From Nocardia sp. NRRL S-836 (GTDB lineage: Bacteria; Actinomycetota; Actinomycetes; Mycobacteriales; Pseudonocardiaceae): a stretch of DNA of 64,000 nt. The translations under genes and the position numbers were made by a program. The notes beneath the pieces are model-generated. The model worked only from the letters and a program-made list of their open reading frames with translations. It did no database searches and was not told the DNA's origin. This document shows, piece after piece, positions 16,212-24,907 of the stretch (positions are counted from its first letter, which is position 1; the number at the start of each line of letters is the position of its first letter). The stretch covers positions 103,368 to 167,367 of the forward strand of contig NZ_LGDY01000014.1 in assembly GCF_001279525.1 (NCBI RefSeq), in the 5' to 3' direction.

Positions 16212-17993
16212 GTGTTCACCACGCGCCCCGAACTCGTCGGCACCTTCGGCATGGTCGGCTCGACCCACTGGCTCGCCTCCTCGGCGGCCATGGCCGTGCT
16301 GGAGGACGGCGGTAACGCCTTCGACGCCGCCGTCACCGCCGGATTCGTGCTCCAGGTCGTGGAACCGCACCTCAACGGCCCCGGCGGCGAGGTGCCGATC
16401 ATCTTCGCGAAGGCCGGGTCGGCACCGCGGGTGCTGAGCGGTCAGGGCGTCGCGCCCGCCGGAGCCACGATCGAGCACTACACCGACCTCGGCCTGGACC
16501 TCATCCCCGGCAGCGGGCTGCTCGCCGCCACCGTGCCCGGCGCGTGGGACGGGTGGCTCACCCTGCTGCGCGACCACGGCACCAAGTCGTTGCGCGAAGT
16601 GCTCGATCGCGCGATCGGCTATGCGCGCGACGGCTTCCCGATCCTCGACCGCGTGGTCGACACCATCGAACGCGTCTCGGACCTGTTCCGCGACCACTGG
16701 ACGACGTCGGCGGCCCAGTGGATGCCCGGCGGGACGCTGCCGGCCCGTGGCGCACGGTTCCGCAACACCGCGCTCGCCGACACGTGGGAGTGGCTGCTCG
16801 CCGCCGGCGAAGCCGCCGGTGCCGACCGCGAGGCCCAGATCGAGGCGGCCCGCAGGGCGTGGTCGCAAGGTTTCGTGGCCGCGCAGATCGACGAGTTCTG
16901 CCGGAACGCGTTCCGCGACGACTCCGGGCGTGACCACGCGGGTGTGCTGACCGGAGCGGACATGGCGTCGTGGGAGGCGTCGTACGAGGACGCGCTCACC
17001 GCCGATTTCGGTGAGTGGACGCTGGTCAAGGCCGGTGCCTGGACGCAGGGACCCGTTCTGGTGCAACAGCTGCGGCTGCTGGAAGGCCACGACCTGTCCT
17101 ATGTGGATGGCCGGCCGACCGCGGAGACCGTGCACCTGGCGGTCGAGGCGGCGAAGCTCGCGTTCGCCGACCGCGAAGCCTGGTACGGCGACGTGGACGA
17201 CGTCCCGCTGGACACGCTGGTTTCCCGCTCCTACGCCGACGAACGCCGTGCGCTGATCGGTGAGAGCGCTTCCTACGAGCTGCGCCCCGGCTCGCCCGAC
17301 GGCCGCGAACCGTTGCTGCCCCAGCACATCACCGCCGGTCCGGCCACGCTCGTGTCGGACCCGACCGGCGCGATCGGCGAACCGACGGTGGCCCGCTCCG
17401 GCGTGACCCGCGGCGACACGGTGCACGTCGACGTCGTGGACCGCTGGGGCAACATGGTGTCCGCGACCCCGTCCGGCGGCTGGCTGCAGTCCTCGCCGAC
17501 GATCCCGTCGCTCGGGTTCTGCCTGGGCAGCCGCGCCCAGATGTTCTGGCTGGACCGGGGTCTGCCGAACTCGCTCGCTCCCGGCAAGCGCCCGCGCATC
17601 ACGCTCTCGCCGTCGATGGCCTTGCGGGGCGGACAGGCCGCCCTGGCGTTCGGAACGCCCGGTGGGGACCAGCAAGACCAGTGGCAGCTCGGCTTCTGGC
17701 TCGCGCACAGGGCCGGTCTGAACCTGCAGGAGGCGATCGACTCGCCCATGTGGCACTCGAACGCGTTCCCGAGCTCGTTCTACCCGCGGGCCTGGACCCC
17801 CGGTGAGCTCGTCATCGAGTCACGCGCCGGCGCGGACGTGCTGGCAGCGTTGCGCGCTCGTGGCCACCAGGTCGTGGACGCCGGCGAGTGGACCCTCGGG
17901 CGGATGTCCGCCGTGTCGAGGGACTCCTCGGACGGACTCCTGCGCGCCGGTGCCAATCCTCGTGGCGCGCAGGGGTACGCGGTCGGCCGTTAG
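16212..17993 (+). CDS. Gamma-glutamyltransferase family protein
   Basis: A 593-residue Ntn-hydrolase of the gamma-glutamyltranspeptidase family from GTG 16212. The expected nucleophile is Thr403 in TRGDTVHVDVVDRWGNMVSA, at which the proenzyme would cleave itself. PLNGPGGE-like glycine motifs and the PGKRPRITLSPSMAL region are present. No signal peptide is seen, so it is probably cytosolic, unlike classical GGT, and the family also includes acylases. It lies 19 bases after ugd, perhaps by chance in the same transcript. The stop overlaps the opposing small secreted protein gene by 3-4 bases. Confidence 0.85.
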   Translation: MFTTRPELVGTFGMVGSTHWLASSAAMAVLEDGGNAFDAAVTAGFVLQVVEPHLNGPGGEVPIIFAKAGSAPRVLSGQGVAPAGATIEHYTDLGLDLIPGSGLLAATVPGAWDGWLTLLRDHGTKSLREVLDRAIGYARDGFPILDRVVDTIERVSDLFRDHWTTSAAQWMPGGTLPARGARFRNTALADTWEWLLAAGEAAGADREAQIEAARRAWSQGFVAAQIDEFCRNAFRDDSGRDHAGVLTGADMASWEASYEDALTADFGEWTLVKAGAWTQGPVLVQQLRLLEGHDLSYVDGRPTAETVHLAVEAAKLAFADREAWYGDVDDVPLDTLVSRSYADERRALIGESASYELRPGSPDGREPLLPQHITAGPATLVSDPTGAIGEPTVARSGVTRGDTVHVDVVDRWGNMVSATPSGGWLQSSPTIPSLGFCLGSRAQMFWLDRGLPNSLAPGKRPRITLSPSMALRGGQAALAFGTPGGDQQDQWQLGFWLAHRAGLNLQEAIDSPMWHSNAFPSSFYPRAWTPGELVIESRAGADVLAALRARGHQVVDAGEWTLGRMSAVSRDSSDGLLRAGANPRGAQGYAVGR

Positions 17994-18217
17994 CCCTGCA
18001 CCAGCGCGGTGCCGTTGTGCACGGCCGTCACGTTCGGCGTGAACTCGTGCAGCGCGTCGATGCCCGCCATGCCGCCGAGCTCGCTGATCTCGGCGGCGGG
18101 GTCGATCTGGGACAGCTGCGGCAGTGCCGGCAACGAGTCCGCGCTCGCGGTGCCGGCCAGAGCGGCCAGCGCACCGGCCGCGAGGCCGGCGGAAGCGACG
18201 ATCTTCTTGATGCTCAA
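17990..18217 (-). CDS. Small secreted protein, unknown function
   Basis: 75 residues: a clear Sec signal peptide (1-26, ending GTASA) and a mature part of about 49 residues (DSLPALPQLSQIDPAAEISE and on) without cysteines. The LPALPQLSQI pattern suggests an exported surface or cell-wall associated peptide. It is the second of two adjacent small secreted protein genes on this strand, separated by a strong hairpin. Function unknown. Confidence 0.65.
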   Translation of the reverse strand: MSIKKIVASAGLAAGALAALAGTASADSLPALPQLSQIDPAAEISELGGMAGIDALHEFTPNVTAVHNGTALVQG

Positions 18218-18255
18218 GGCGTTTCGCTCCTGGAATAAGGCTTCCCAAGTGGAAC

Positions 18256-18289
18256 GGCGCCCGATTCGAGGGGGAGGGAATCGGGCGCC
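18256..18289 (-). terminator. Strong hairpin between two small secreted protein genes
   Basis: Perfect 12-bp stem GGCGCCCGATTC / GAATCGGGCGCC with a 10-base purine-rich loop, 27 bases after the stop of the 18316-18660 gene. A likely terminator or attenuating structure before the 17990-18217 gene. Confidence 0.6.
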
Positions 18290-18315
18290 GCCCCGGCCAG
18301 GAAGTACCGGTTGGC

Positions 18316-18660
18316 TCAGATGTCGACGGAGGCGGCGCCGGTCGGCACGCCCGTCGGCTTGCCCAGGCCGAGCAGCGTCGCGGCCGGCAGACCGTTCCCG
18401 CCGGCGTCGACGTTCTGGACGAACGCGACGACGTCGGCCTGCTGGGCGTTGAGCGCCTGGACCTTGCCGTCGACGTCGTTGGTGTTCACGGAGGCGAGGT
18501 CGCCGACGGAGGCGACGTCACCGAGCTGCCCACCCAGGTCGGGCGCGGTGGTGGCGTTGGCGCTCGCCGTGTCGGCGTGCGCGATGCCACCCAGGCCGAG
18601 CATGACAGTGGCGCTGCCGAGGGCCACGGCGGCCCCCGCGACGGTCTTCCTGAGGTTCAT
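18316..18660 (-). CDS. Small secreted protein, unknown function
   Basis: 114 residues with a Sec signal peptide (1-29, ending GIAHA) and a mature part of 85 residues (DTASANATTAPDLGGQLGDV and on), low in charge and free of cysteine. It is Ala/Gly/Val/Asp-rich, like small exported proteins of actinomycete cell surfaces. The ATG at 18660 begins MNLRKTVAGAAVALG. The upstream space to 18805 would hold its promoter. Confidence 0.65.
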   Translation of the reverse strand: MNLRKTVAGAAVALGSATVMLGLGGIAHADTASANATTAPDLGGQLGDVASVGDLASVNTNDVDGKVQALNAQQADVVAFVQNVDAGGNGLPAATLLGLGKPTGVPTGAASVDI

Positions 18661-18805
18661 GGGCGCGAAATTGTCGTAAACGACCCCACTACAGCAAGCT
18701 GCGTAACTCAGGAGAGGGAAGTTCTTCACCCGTCGGTGGGCTATTCGGTGCAGCGTTCGAAGTCGCCACAATGTGCGGCGACTTCGGGAACGAGCAACAA
18801 ATACG

Positions 18806-19180
18806 TCAGGCGATGGCGCCTGGCGGCAGCTTCAGCTTGAACGGCAGCGTCGTCACGACGGCCAGGTCGGAAGCGGTCGCCTTCATCAACGACGGCGCGT
18901 TGCGCGCACCGGGCTCCGGCAGGTCGAGCAACCGGTCCACGGCCTCGATCAAGGGCCCCTCGTAGATCCAGACGGCCTGCGCGGGCCTGGCGGAGTCGCG
19001 CACCGCGGGCAACCGCCCGGCGCGGGCCTCGGTCTCCGACCAGAAGAGGATGGAGTCGATGAAGCCTCTGCGCTGTTTGAACGCCATGATGCGGTCGAGC
19101 TGCCCGGCGTCGTCCCTCAGGTGGAGGAACTGAAACCCGTTCTCGCGCAGCTCGATGACCTTGCTCAGTGCGTGGTCCAT
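18806..19180 (-). CDS. Conserved hypothetical protein
   Basis: 124 residues, soluble, ATG 19180. It begins with a helical segment (MDHALSKVIELRENGFQFLH) and has Trp/Tyr-containing strands in the middle (FIDSILFWSETEARAGRLPA; AVWIYEGPLIEAVDRLL). No domain or catalytic motif recognised. It is the only gene in its transcript unless the small membrane ORF at 19293 is joined to it. Confidence 0.6.
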   Translation of the reverse strand: MDHALSKVIELRENGFQFLHLRDDAGQLDRIMAFKQRRGFIDSILFWSETEARAGRLPAVRDSARPAQAVWIYEGPLIEAVDRLLDLPEPGARNAPSLMKATASDLAVVTTLPFKLKLPPGAIA

Positions 19181-19292
19181 GGCGCACCTACCCCTGTGAG
19201 GTCCCCTTAGGGCGACCGTTCAGTCATACGACCCGAAAGGATCGTACGGTAAGTCAACGTTCGTCCGTAAGCCGTAGTCCGAACGAGTATCT

Positions 19293-19424
19293 CAACTGGC
19301 GGACGTTTGTGGCTTAGTGTAATCGCCGCCCTTCTCACGACTGGAAACGGCCAGGACGGCCGTCACGGTTCGCGTCAGGAACGCCAATCCACCTGTTGTG
19401 ACTAACGTCACGGTGATCCACATG
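19293..19424 (-). CDS. 43-residue membrane protein
   Basis: A short frame from ATG 19424: MWITVTLVTTGGLAFLTRTV, then TAVLAVSSREKGGDYTKPQT and a SAS end, i.e. one hydrophobic helix and a polar tail. A very good ribosome site (CGGAGG) lies 6 bases upstream, which supports translation. It sits 112 bases upstream of 18806-19180 on the same strand and divergent from the big glycosyltransferase gene. Unknown function. Confidence 0.5.
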
Positions 19425-19530
19425 TGCGCCTCCGAGTGGTGACTTGCACAAGTAGAAGACGTCTAGCACTCGCCGGAGGTTGTACGTACCCGCCACGCCG
19501 CAGGTCGGGCGTCGGGCAGAATCACCGGTC

Positions 19531-22500
19531 GTGGACTTCGAGTTGGACCGGCGGATTGAGTGGACTGGCGAGCGGTGCGTTCCGTGGACCGAGGACACGC
19601 AGGTCGTGTACGAGCACTACCACCGCTACGCGATCGCCAGGGACCTCGTGGCCGGCAAGCGGGTGCTCGACCTCGCCAGCGGTGAGGGCTACGGCTCGGC
19701 GATGCTGGCGCAGACCGCGGCCGAGGTCGTGGGCGTCGACATCGACGCACCGTCCGTCGAACACGCGCGGCACAACTACGGCAGCCCCACCCTGAGCTTC
19801 GCGGTCGGCTCCATCACCGACCCCACGCTGCTGGCCGACGCGCCCCCGTTCGACGTCATCACCTGCTTCGAGGCCATCGAGCACGTCACCGACCACGCCG
19901 GCCTGATGGCCCTGATCCGCGCCCGCCTGGCACCCGGCGGCCTGGTGCTGATGAGCACGCCGGACACCGAGGTCTACAGCCACCAGCACCACAACTGCAA
20001 CGAGTTCCACCTCAAGGAGCTCACCGAGCAGGAGTTCGCCGGCCTCCTGAGGGCCGACTTCGCGAACGTCGCGATGTTCCACCAGAACGTGGCGGTCGGC
20101 TCGGTCATCACCTCGACCAGCCCCGCCAAGGGCACCGTCGCCACCCACACTGCCCGGTCACACGGCGACCAGTGGTCGGTGGAGAACGGCCTGCCGCACA
20201 CCTACCTGTTCGCGGTCGCCTCCCAGAACAAGCTGCCGCAGCTGCCGGCCGCGGCGGTCATGCTCGACCCCGCCCTCACGCTGGTGCAGCAGAACGTCGC
20301 CCAGCTGCGCGGTCTCTACGAGGACAGCCGGTCGGAGGTCGAGCAGCTCAAGGCGACGATCAGCACGCTGGAGAAGTACCGCCAGGAGCAGGAGCGCGAG
20401 AAGCTCGCCGCGCTGGAGACCGTGCGGGACTCGCACGTCGAACGCGAGCGGCTCTCCGGCGAGCTCCACCAGGCACGGCGCAACGCCGAGCGGTCGGCGG
20501 CCGTCATCGACTGGTTGCAGGACTCCGCCGGCGCGCTCGAACAGCGCGCGGCACGGGCGGAGTCCGAGGTGCAACGGCTCCAGCAGCAGGTGAACGAGCA
20601 GAACGCGGCCGTGCAGAAGGCGCTCGGCAAGTACCGCAGCGTCGTGGAGAAGGTGGCACCGCGCGGCAGCACGTTGCGCGACACCTACGAGCGGGCGCTC
20701 GGGCGGCAGCCGGGGACCGTGCCGGCCACGCCGGAGGAACCGCGCACGCCCGTCGCCGTCCACACCAGCGACAAGCCGTTGGTCAGCATTGTCATCCCCG
20801 TGCACGGCAAGTGGTCCTACACGCGCCAGTGCCTGCTCAGCATCGAGAGCGTGCACTCGACGGTGCCGTTCGAGGTCATCGTGGTCGACGACGCCTCGCC
20901 GGACGACAGCGCGGACAAGCTGGCCGCCTGCACCGGCGTCCAGCTGGTGCGCACGCCGCGCAACCTCGGGTTCATCGGCGCCTGCAACCTCGGCGCCGAG
21001 AAGGCCCGCTCCGAGCTGTTGCTGTTCCTCAACAACGACACCGAGGTGACGCCCGGCTGGCTGGAGGCGCTGGTCGAGACCGCCAACTCCGACGACCGCA
21101 TCGGACTGGTCGGCGCCAAGCTGGTCTACCCGGACGGCACGCTCCAGGAGGCCGGCGGCATCATCTGGTCGGACGCGACCGGCTGGAACTACGGGCGCAA
21201 CGGCGACCCGAACGACCAGGCCGTCAACGTCGTGCGCGACGTCGACTACTGCTCCGGCGCGGCGATCCTGGTGCGCCGCGACCTCTTCGAGCGCATCGGC
21301 GGCTTCGACACCCGGTACGCGCCCGCGTACTACGAGGACACGGACCTCGCGTTCGCGATCAGGGCCTCCGGGCACCGCGTGGTCGTGCAGCCCAAGGCCG
21401 TGGTCGTGCACCACGAGGGCATCTCGCACGGCAAGGACGTCAGCAGCGGGGTGAAGCGGCACCAGGAGCTCAACCGCACGGTGTTCGCGGAGAAGTGGGC
21501 CGACGCGCTCAGCCGCCAGCTGCCGGGGCCGAGCGAGGCCAACCTGTGGCTCGCCCGCCAGCGCGACCCGTTCGACCGCGGCGGTCCGCTGGTGCTGGTC
21601 ATGGACCACCAGGTGCCGCTGACCAGGATGGACTCCGGGTCCGTGCGGATGCGCGCGATCCTGGAGGAGCTCGTCGGCCTCGGTTGCCGGGTCGTGTTCT
21701 TCCCCGCCAACGGTGCCGAGCACCAGCCGGACGCCGACGAGCTGCGCCAGCTCGGCGTCACCGTGCTGACCCAGCACGTGCGGCAGTGGGAGTTCCTGCG
21801 CGAGGCGGCCGGCGAGCTGTCGTTCGCGTTGCTGTCCCGGCCGAACGTCGCCTGGATCATGCTCGAAGAGCTGCGCACGCGGGCGCCGCAGTGCGTCATC
21901 GCCTACGACACCGTCGACCTGCACTTCCTCCGCCTGGAGCGGCAGGCGGCGCTGGTGGAGCGCGAGGAGGGCCAGGAGGCGGCACTCGGGCTGCGGCGCA
22001 AGGCCGACGCCTCACGTGAGCTGGAGCTGGGCCTGGTGCGGGCCACCGACGTGACCTTCGTGGTGTCGGAGGCCGAGCAGGATCTGCTCTGGCAGCTGGT
22101 GCCCACCGCCGACGTGCGGGTGCTCTCGAACGTGCACGCCGTCGACTGGACACCGGCCTCTGTGGACGGTCGCACCGACGTCGTGTTCGTGGGCGGGTAC
22201 GACCACGTGCCGAACCAGGACGCGGCGCAATGGCTCGCCAAGTCCATCATGCCGTTGGTGCGCAAGCAGATCCCGGACGCGGTGGTGCGGCTCGTCGGCT
22301 CCAATCCGACGCCGGACGTGCTGGAGCTGCACGACGAGGACGCCGGTGTGGACGTCGTCGGGTTCGTCGACGACCTCGCACCCGTCTACGCGCGGGCACG
22401 GATCACCGTGGCACCACTGCGGTACGGCGCCGGCGTGAAGGGCAAGATCGGGCAGAGCGTCAGCGAGGGCATCCCGGTCGTGGCCACAACCCTTGCCCTG

Positions 22501-22692
22501 GAAGGCATGCACCTCACGCCGGAGCAGGACGTGCTCGTCGGCGACTCCGCGGAGGAGATCGCGAACGGCATCGTGCGGCTGCTGCGCGACGACGACCTCT
22601 GGTACCGGCTGTCGCGCTCGGCCAAGGAGAAGATCGCGGCCCAGTTCGGTCCGCAGGTCGCCCGCAGCGTGCTGGAAGGCCTGATGAAGTAA
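19531..22692 (+). CDS. Trifunctional methyltransferase - GT2 - GT4 glycosyltransferase
   Basis: About 1053 residues from GTG 19531 (a TTG at 19480 would add 17). Residues about 40-160 are a class I SAM methyltransferase (VLDLASGEGYGSAML; FDVITCFEAIEHVTDH). About 250-385 is a charged coiled coil. About 415-640 is a family 2 glycosyltransferase (LVSIVIPVHGKWSYTRQCLL; LFLNNDTEVTPGWLEALVET; the acceptor part YYEDTDLAFAI). About 684-1050 is a GT4/GT1-like transferase (ITVAPLRYGAGVKGKIGQSV; VVATTLALEGM). This layout is found in proteins building O-antigen-like or cell-surface glycans, where the methyl group may cap or mark the chain. A strong terminator follows. Confidence 0.88.
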   Translation: MDFELDRRIEWTGERCVPWTEDTQVVYEHYHRYAIARDLVAGKRVLDLASGEGYGSAMLAQTAAEVVGVDIDAPSVEHARHNYGSPTLSFAVGSITDPTLLADAPPFDVITCFEAIEHVTDHAGLMALIRARLAPGGLVLMSTPDTEVYSHQHHNCNEFHLKELTEQEFAGLLRADFANVAMFHQNVAVGSVITSTSPAKGTVATHTARSHGDQWSVENGLPHTYLFAVASQNKLPQLPAAAVMLDPALTLVQQNVAQLRGLYEDSRSEVEQLKATISTLEKYRQEQEREKLAALETVRDSHVERERLSGELHQARRNAERSAAVIDWLQDSAGALEQRAARAESEVQRLQQQVNEQNAAVQKALGKYRSVVEKVAPRGSTLRDTYERALGRQPGTVPATPEEPRTPVAVHTSDKPLVSIVIPVHGKWSYTRQCLLSIESVHSTVPFEVIVVDDASPDDSADKLAACTGVQLVRTPRNLGFIGACNLGAEKARSELLLFLNNDTEVTPGWLEALVETANSDDRIGLVGAKLVYPDGTLQEAGGIIWSDATGWNYGRNGDPNDQAVNVVRDVDYCSGAAILVRRDLFERIGGFDTRYAPAYYEDTDLAFAIRASGHRVVVQPKAVVVHHEGISHGKDVSSGVKRHQELNRTVFAEKWADALSRQLPGPSEANLWLARQRDPFDRGGPLVLVMDHQVPLTRMDSGSVRMRAILEELVGLGCRVVFFPANGAEHQPDADELRQLGVTVLTQHVRQWEFLREAAGELSFALLSRPNVAWIMLEELRTRAPQCVIAYDTVDLHFLRLERQAALVEREEGQEAALGLRRKADASRELELGLVRATDVTFVVSEAEQDLLWQLVPTADVRVLSNVHAVDWTPASVDGRTDVVFVGGYDHVPNQDAAQWLAKSIMPLVRKQIPDAVVRLVGSNPTPDVLELHDEDAGVDVVGFVDDLAPVYARARITVAPLRYGAGVKGKIGQSVSEGIPVVATTLALEGMHLTPEQDVLVGDSAEEIANGIVRLLRDDDLWYRLSRSAKEKIAAQFGPQVARSVLEGLMK

Positions 22693-22704
22693 CCGGTTGC
22701 GCGA

Positions 22705-22739
22705 AAGGGGCCCCGAGGCAGCTCGCCTCGGGGCCCCTT
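22705..22739. terminator. Bidirectional terminator
   Basis: Perfect 15-bp stem AAGGGGCCCCGAGGC / GCCTCGGGGCCCCTT with a 5-base loop, flanked by A's and T's in a symmetric way, between two converging genes (stops at 22692 and 22752). Confidence 0.9.
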
Positions 22740-22751
22740 GTCGTCGTGAGA

Positions 22752-23597
22752 TCAGGAAACGCGTTCGAGCCAGAGGCTGCCGCCGCCGAACGACCGGCGA
22801 CCCGGCAGTCCGAGCGCGTCCGCGACCAGGTTCGGGAAGCGGTGGTGCGCGTAGGCCGAGCCGTACAGGACGCGGAAGTCCTTGTTGTACATCAGGAACG
22901 CCCGCACGAGGTACTGCTCGTTCCAGCTGCGGTTCTCGGTGATCACCCAGTCCCGCGGGTACTCGTTCGGCAGGAAGATGTCGTGGATGTGGATCTTCAC
23001 GCCCGGCCGCAGGCGTGGGATCACCTCGAAGTACAGGTAGTTCACGTCGCTACCGGTCTTCGCCACGTGCGAGGAGTCGATGAACAGGACATCGCCCTCG
23101 CCCAGCTCCTCGAACACGCTGAGCGGCACGTCCTGCACCTTCGCCTGGAGCAGCCGCGAGATGCCGTCGAGGCCGTCGTTGAGGAACGCCCTCGGGTACG
23201 GCTCGACGCAGGTGAAGTCGAGCGACCCGTCGAGGAAGCGCCGGTTGACGTCCGCGACCAGCAGCGACGAGAAACCGGAACCGACCTCGATCATCCGCTT
23301 CGGCCGCCAGTGCCGCAGCAGCACGAACAGGCTGCGGCAGTCGAGCCAGCTGAACTGCGAGTTCTGCGTGTAGAAGTCGGTGAGCTCCGGCGTCTCCTCC
23401 AGCTCCTCCGGGTAGTCGTACGACCCGAAGTACTTGGGGAAGAGCTCGGTCAGCACGTGCTCGTGCATCTCGTCGTTGAAGTCGATGCCCAGCACCTCCG
23501 GCTGAGCCGGCCACAGGCGGTGTGCCTGCATGGCGACTTCGGCGGGATCGGTGACGGGGGAGTAGAAGTGCCCGTTGGGGTGCGACGCGTTGATCAC
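22752..23597 (-). CDS. Class I SAM-dependent methyltransferase
   Basis: 281 residues. The SAM-binding motif reads RMIEVGSGFSSLLVADV and the acidic loop TCVEPYPRAFL follows, then FIDSSHVAKTGSDVNYLYFE, which resembles cephalosporin-hydroxylase/macrocin-O-methyltransferase-like sugar methyltransferases with a metal-binding Asp/His set (IHIHDIFLPNEYP). It likely methylates a glycan sugar. It follows the TQ-motif membrane protein by 4 bases on the same strand. The GTG at 23597 is taken as start. Confidence 0.8.
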   Translation of the reverse strand: MINASHPNGHFYSPVTDPAEVAMQAHRLWPAQPEVLGIDFNDEMHEHVLTELFPKYFGSYDYPEELEETPELTDFYTQNSQFSWLDCRSLFVLLRHWRPKRMIEVGSGFSSLLVADVNRRFLDGSLDFTCVEPYPRAFLNDGLDGISRLLQAKVQDVPLSVFEELGEGDVLFIDSSHVAKTGSDVNYLYFEVIPRLRPGVKIHIHDIFLPNEYPRDWVITENRSWNEQYLVRAFLMYNKDFRVLYGSAYAHHRFPNLVADALGLPGRRSFGGGSLWLERVS

Positions 23598-23601
23598 CGG
23601 G

Positions 23602-24759
23602 TCACCTGGCCGTCGGGGGTGCGAACTCGAGCTGGTTCTTCAGGATTTCCTTGAACTGCTTCTCCGCACCGTCGCCGGTGTCCGAGGTGAACACCTCGAC
23701 GACGATCATCTTGTTGTAGTAGACGTACGCCGCGCGGAAGACCTTCTTGCCGGTGTCCGCCAGCACCTTGACGCCCTTGTAGGAGAGGTCCTTGTTCTCC
23801 TTGAGCGCGGTCATGTCCTGGTAGTACGCGGTGGCGACCTTGCCGGCGGCCGTCTGGTCGCTCACCGTCATCGCCATGATGCTGATGGTGTTCTTGCCGT
23901 CGACCGACGTGGACAGCGTCGCCTCGGTCATCGCACCCGCGGTCAGCGCCTCGGTCGTCTTGCCGACCATCAGCTTCTGGGCGGCCATCTTCGCGAGGTC
24001 GAACTGGCCACCGCCGGGACGCTCGGTGCCGGGCAGCGGGCCGTAGATCGAGTCGGCGGAGGCGCCGGCGTCCGGCTTCTGCGACGGCGGGTCCTGGAGG
24101 GGCTTCGTCGTCGGCGTGGCCGGCGTGGAGATCTGCTCGGGCGGCGGCTGCGCCTCGTCGTTCTTCTTGCCGGTGAAGAAGAAGAAGCCCGCGACGCCGA
24201 GGCCCACGACGAGCAGCAGGACGATCACGATGCCCGCGATCTTCTTGCCCTTGCCTGACGACTCAGCGGCCGAGTCGAAGACCTCGGGGCCCTGGTTCCA
24301 CGACGGCGCCGAGTACGACTCCTGGTCGGTCACCCACGGCGGGGGCGCGGCGTTGCTCGGTCCGCTCTGCTGCCAGCCGGCGGCCTGCGGGAACTGGCCA
24401 CCGCCGTAGTTCGGCTGCGGGAACCCGCCACTGCCGGGCACGACCTGGGTCGCGTCCGGGTTCGGTTGGGCGGGACCGCCACCGTTGACGGACACGACCT
24501 GCGTCTTGTCCGCGTTCTGCTGGGGCTGGGCCTGGACCGGCGGCTGCACCGGCGCGATGTACTGCGTCTTCTCCGGCTCCGGCGGCGGCACTGCCTGCCA
24601 GCGGACCGGCGGGGGGAACGAGCCACCGGCGGGTGCGGCCGGGCCGCCACCGGTGTTGCCCGCCAATATCGCGTCGCGGCGCTGGCGGTACTCATCAGCG
24701 GACACGCGCCCGCTCGCCAACTCAGCGTCGAGCTTCTGCAGCTCGTCCTGCCAACTCAC
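23602..24759 (-). CDS. SHOCT-like membrane protein with TQ motifs
   Basis: 385 residues from GTG 24759. The N terminus has a SHOCT-like helical hairpin (LQKLDAELASGRVSADEYRQ). A Pro/Gln/Gly-rich region (30-165) carries three similar sites: PEKTQYIAP, ADKTQVVSV and PDATQVVPG. Next comes one transmembrane helix (IAGIVIVLLLVVGLGVAGFF, about 180-200), a Pro/Thr-rich stalk and an extracytoplasmic domain (about 250-385) of unknown function. The TQ sites resemble the phospho-threonine sites (ETTxVF-like) bound by FHA domains in mycobacterial kinase signalling, so it may be a Ser/Thr kinase substrate. It overlaps no gene and is co-directional with the methyltransferase 4 bases downstream. Confidence 0.7.
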   Translation of the reverse strand: MSWQDELQKLDAELASGRVSADEYRQRRDAILAGNTGGGPAAPAGGSFPPPVRWQAVPPPEPEKTQYIAPVQPPVQAQPQQNADKTQVVSVNGGGPAQPNPDATQVVPGSGGFPQPNYGGGQFPQAAGWQQSGPSNAAPPPWVTDQESYSAPSWNQGPEVFDSAAESSGKGKKIAGIVIVLLLVVGLGVAGFFFFTGKKNDEAQPPPEQISTPATPTTKPLQDPPSQKPDAGASADSIYGPLPGTERPGGGQFDLAKMAAQKLMVGKTTEALTAGAMTEATLSTSVDGKNTISIMAMTVSDQTAAGKVATAYYQDMTALKENKDLSYKGVKVLADTGKKVFRAAYVYYNKMIVVEVFTSDTGDGAEKQFKEILKNQLEFAPPTAR

Positions 24760-24907
24760 AGTAGCCCCCTGCTGACGCGTTCATCATGAAACCGCGTCAT
24801 TGTCGCACCTGCTAACGAGAGACTTTGGGCTGAGGGTAGTTGTTCCTCACGAATCGATCCTGATCGACCACCGATGCAGTTATCGTCTCGTAGCGATTGG
24901 GGGGCGT

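Noticed and set aside
20158..21924. 588-codon minus-strand open frame opposite the glycosyltransferase
   Set aside because: Antisense shadow; the plus-strand frame contains full conserved domains.
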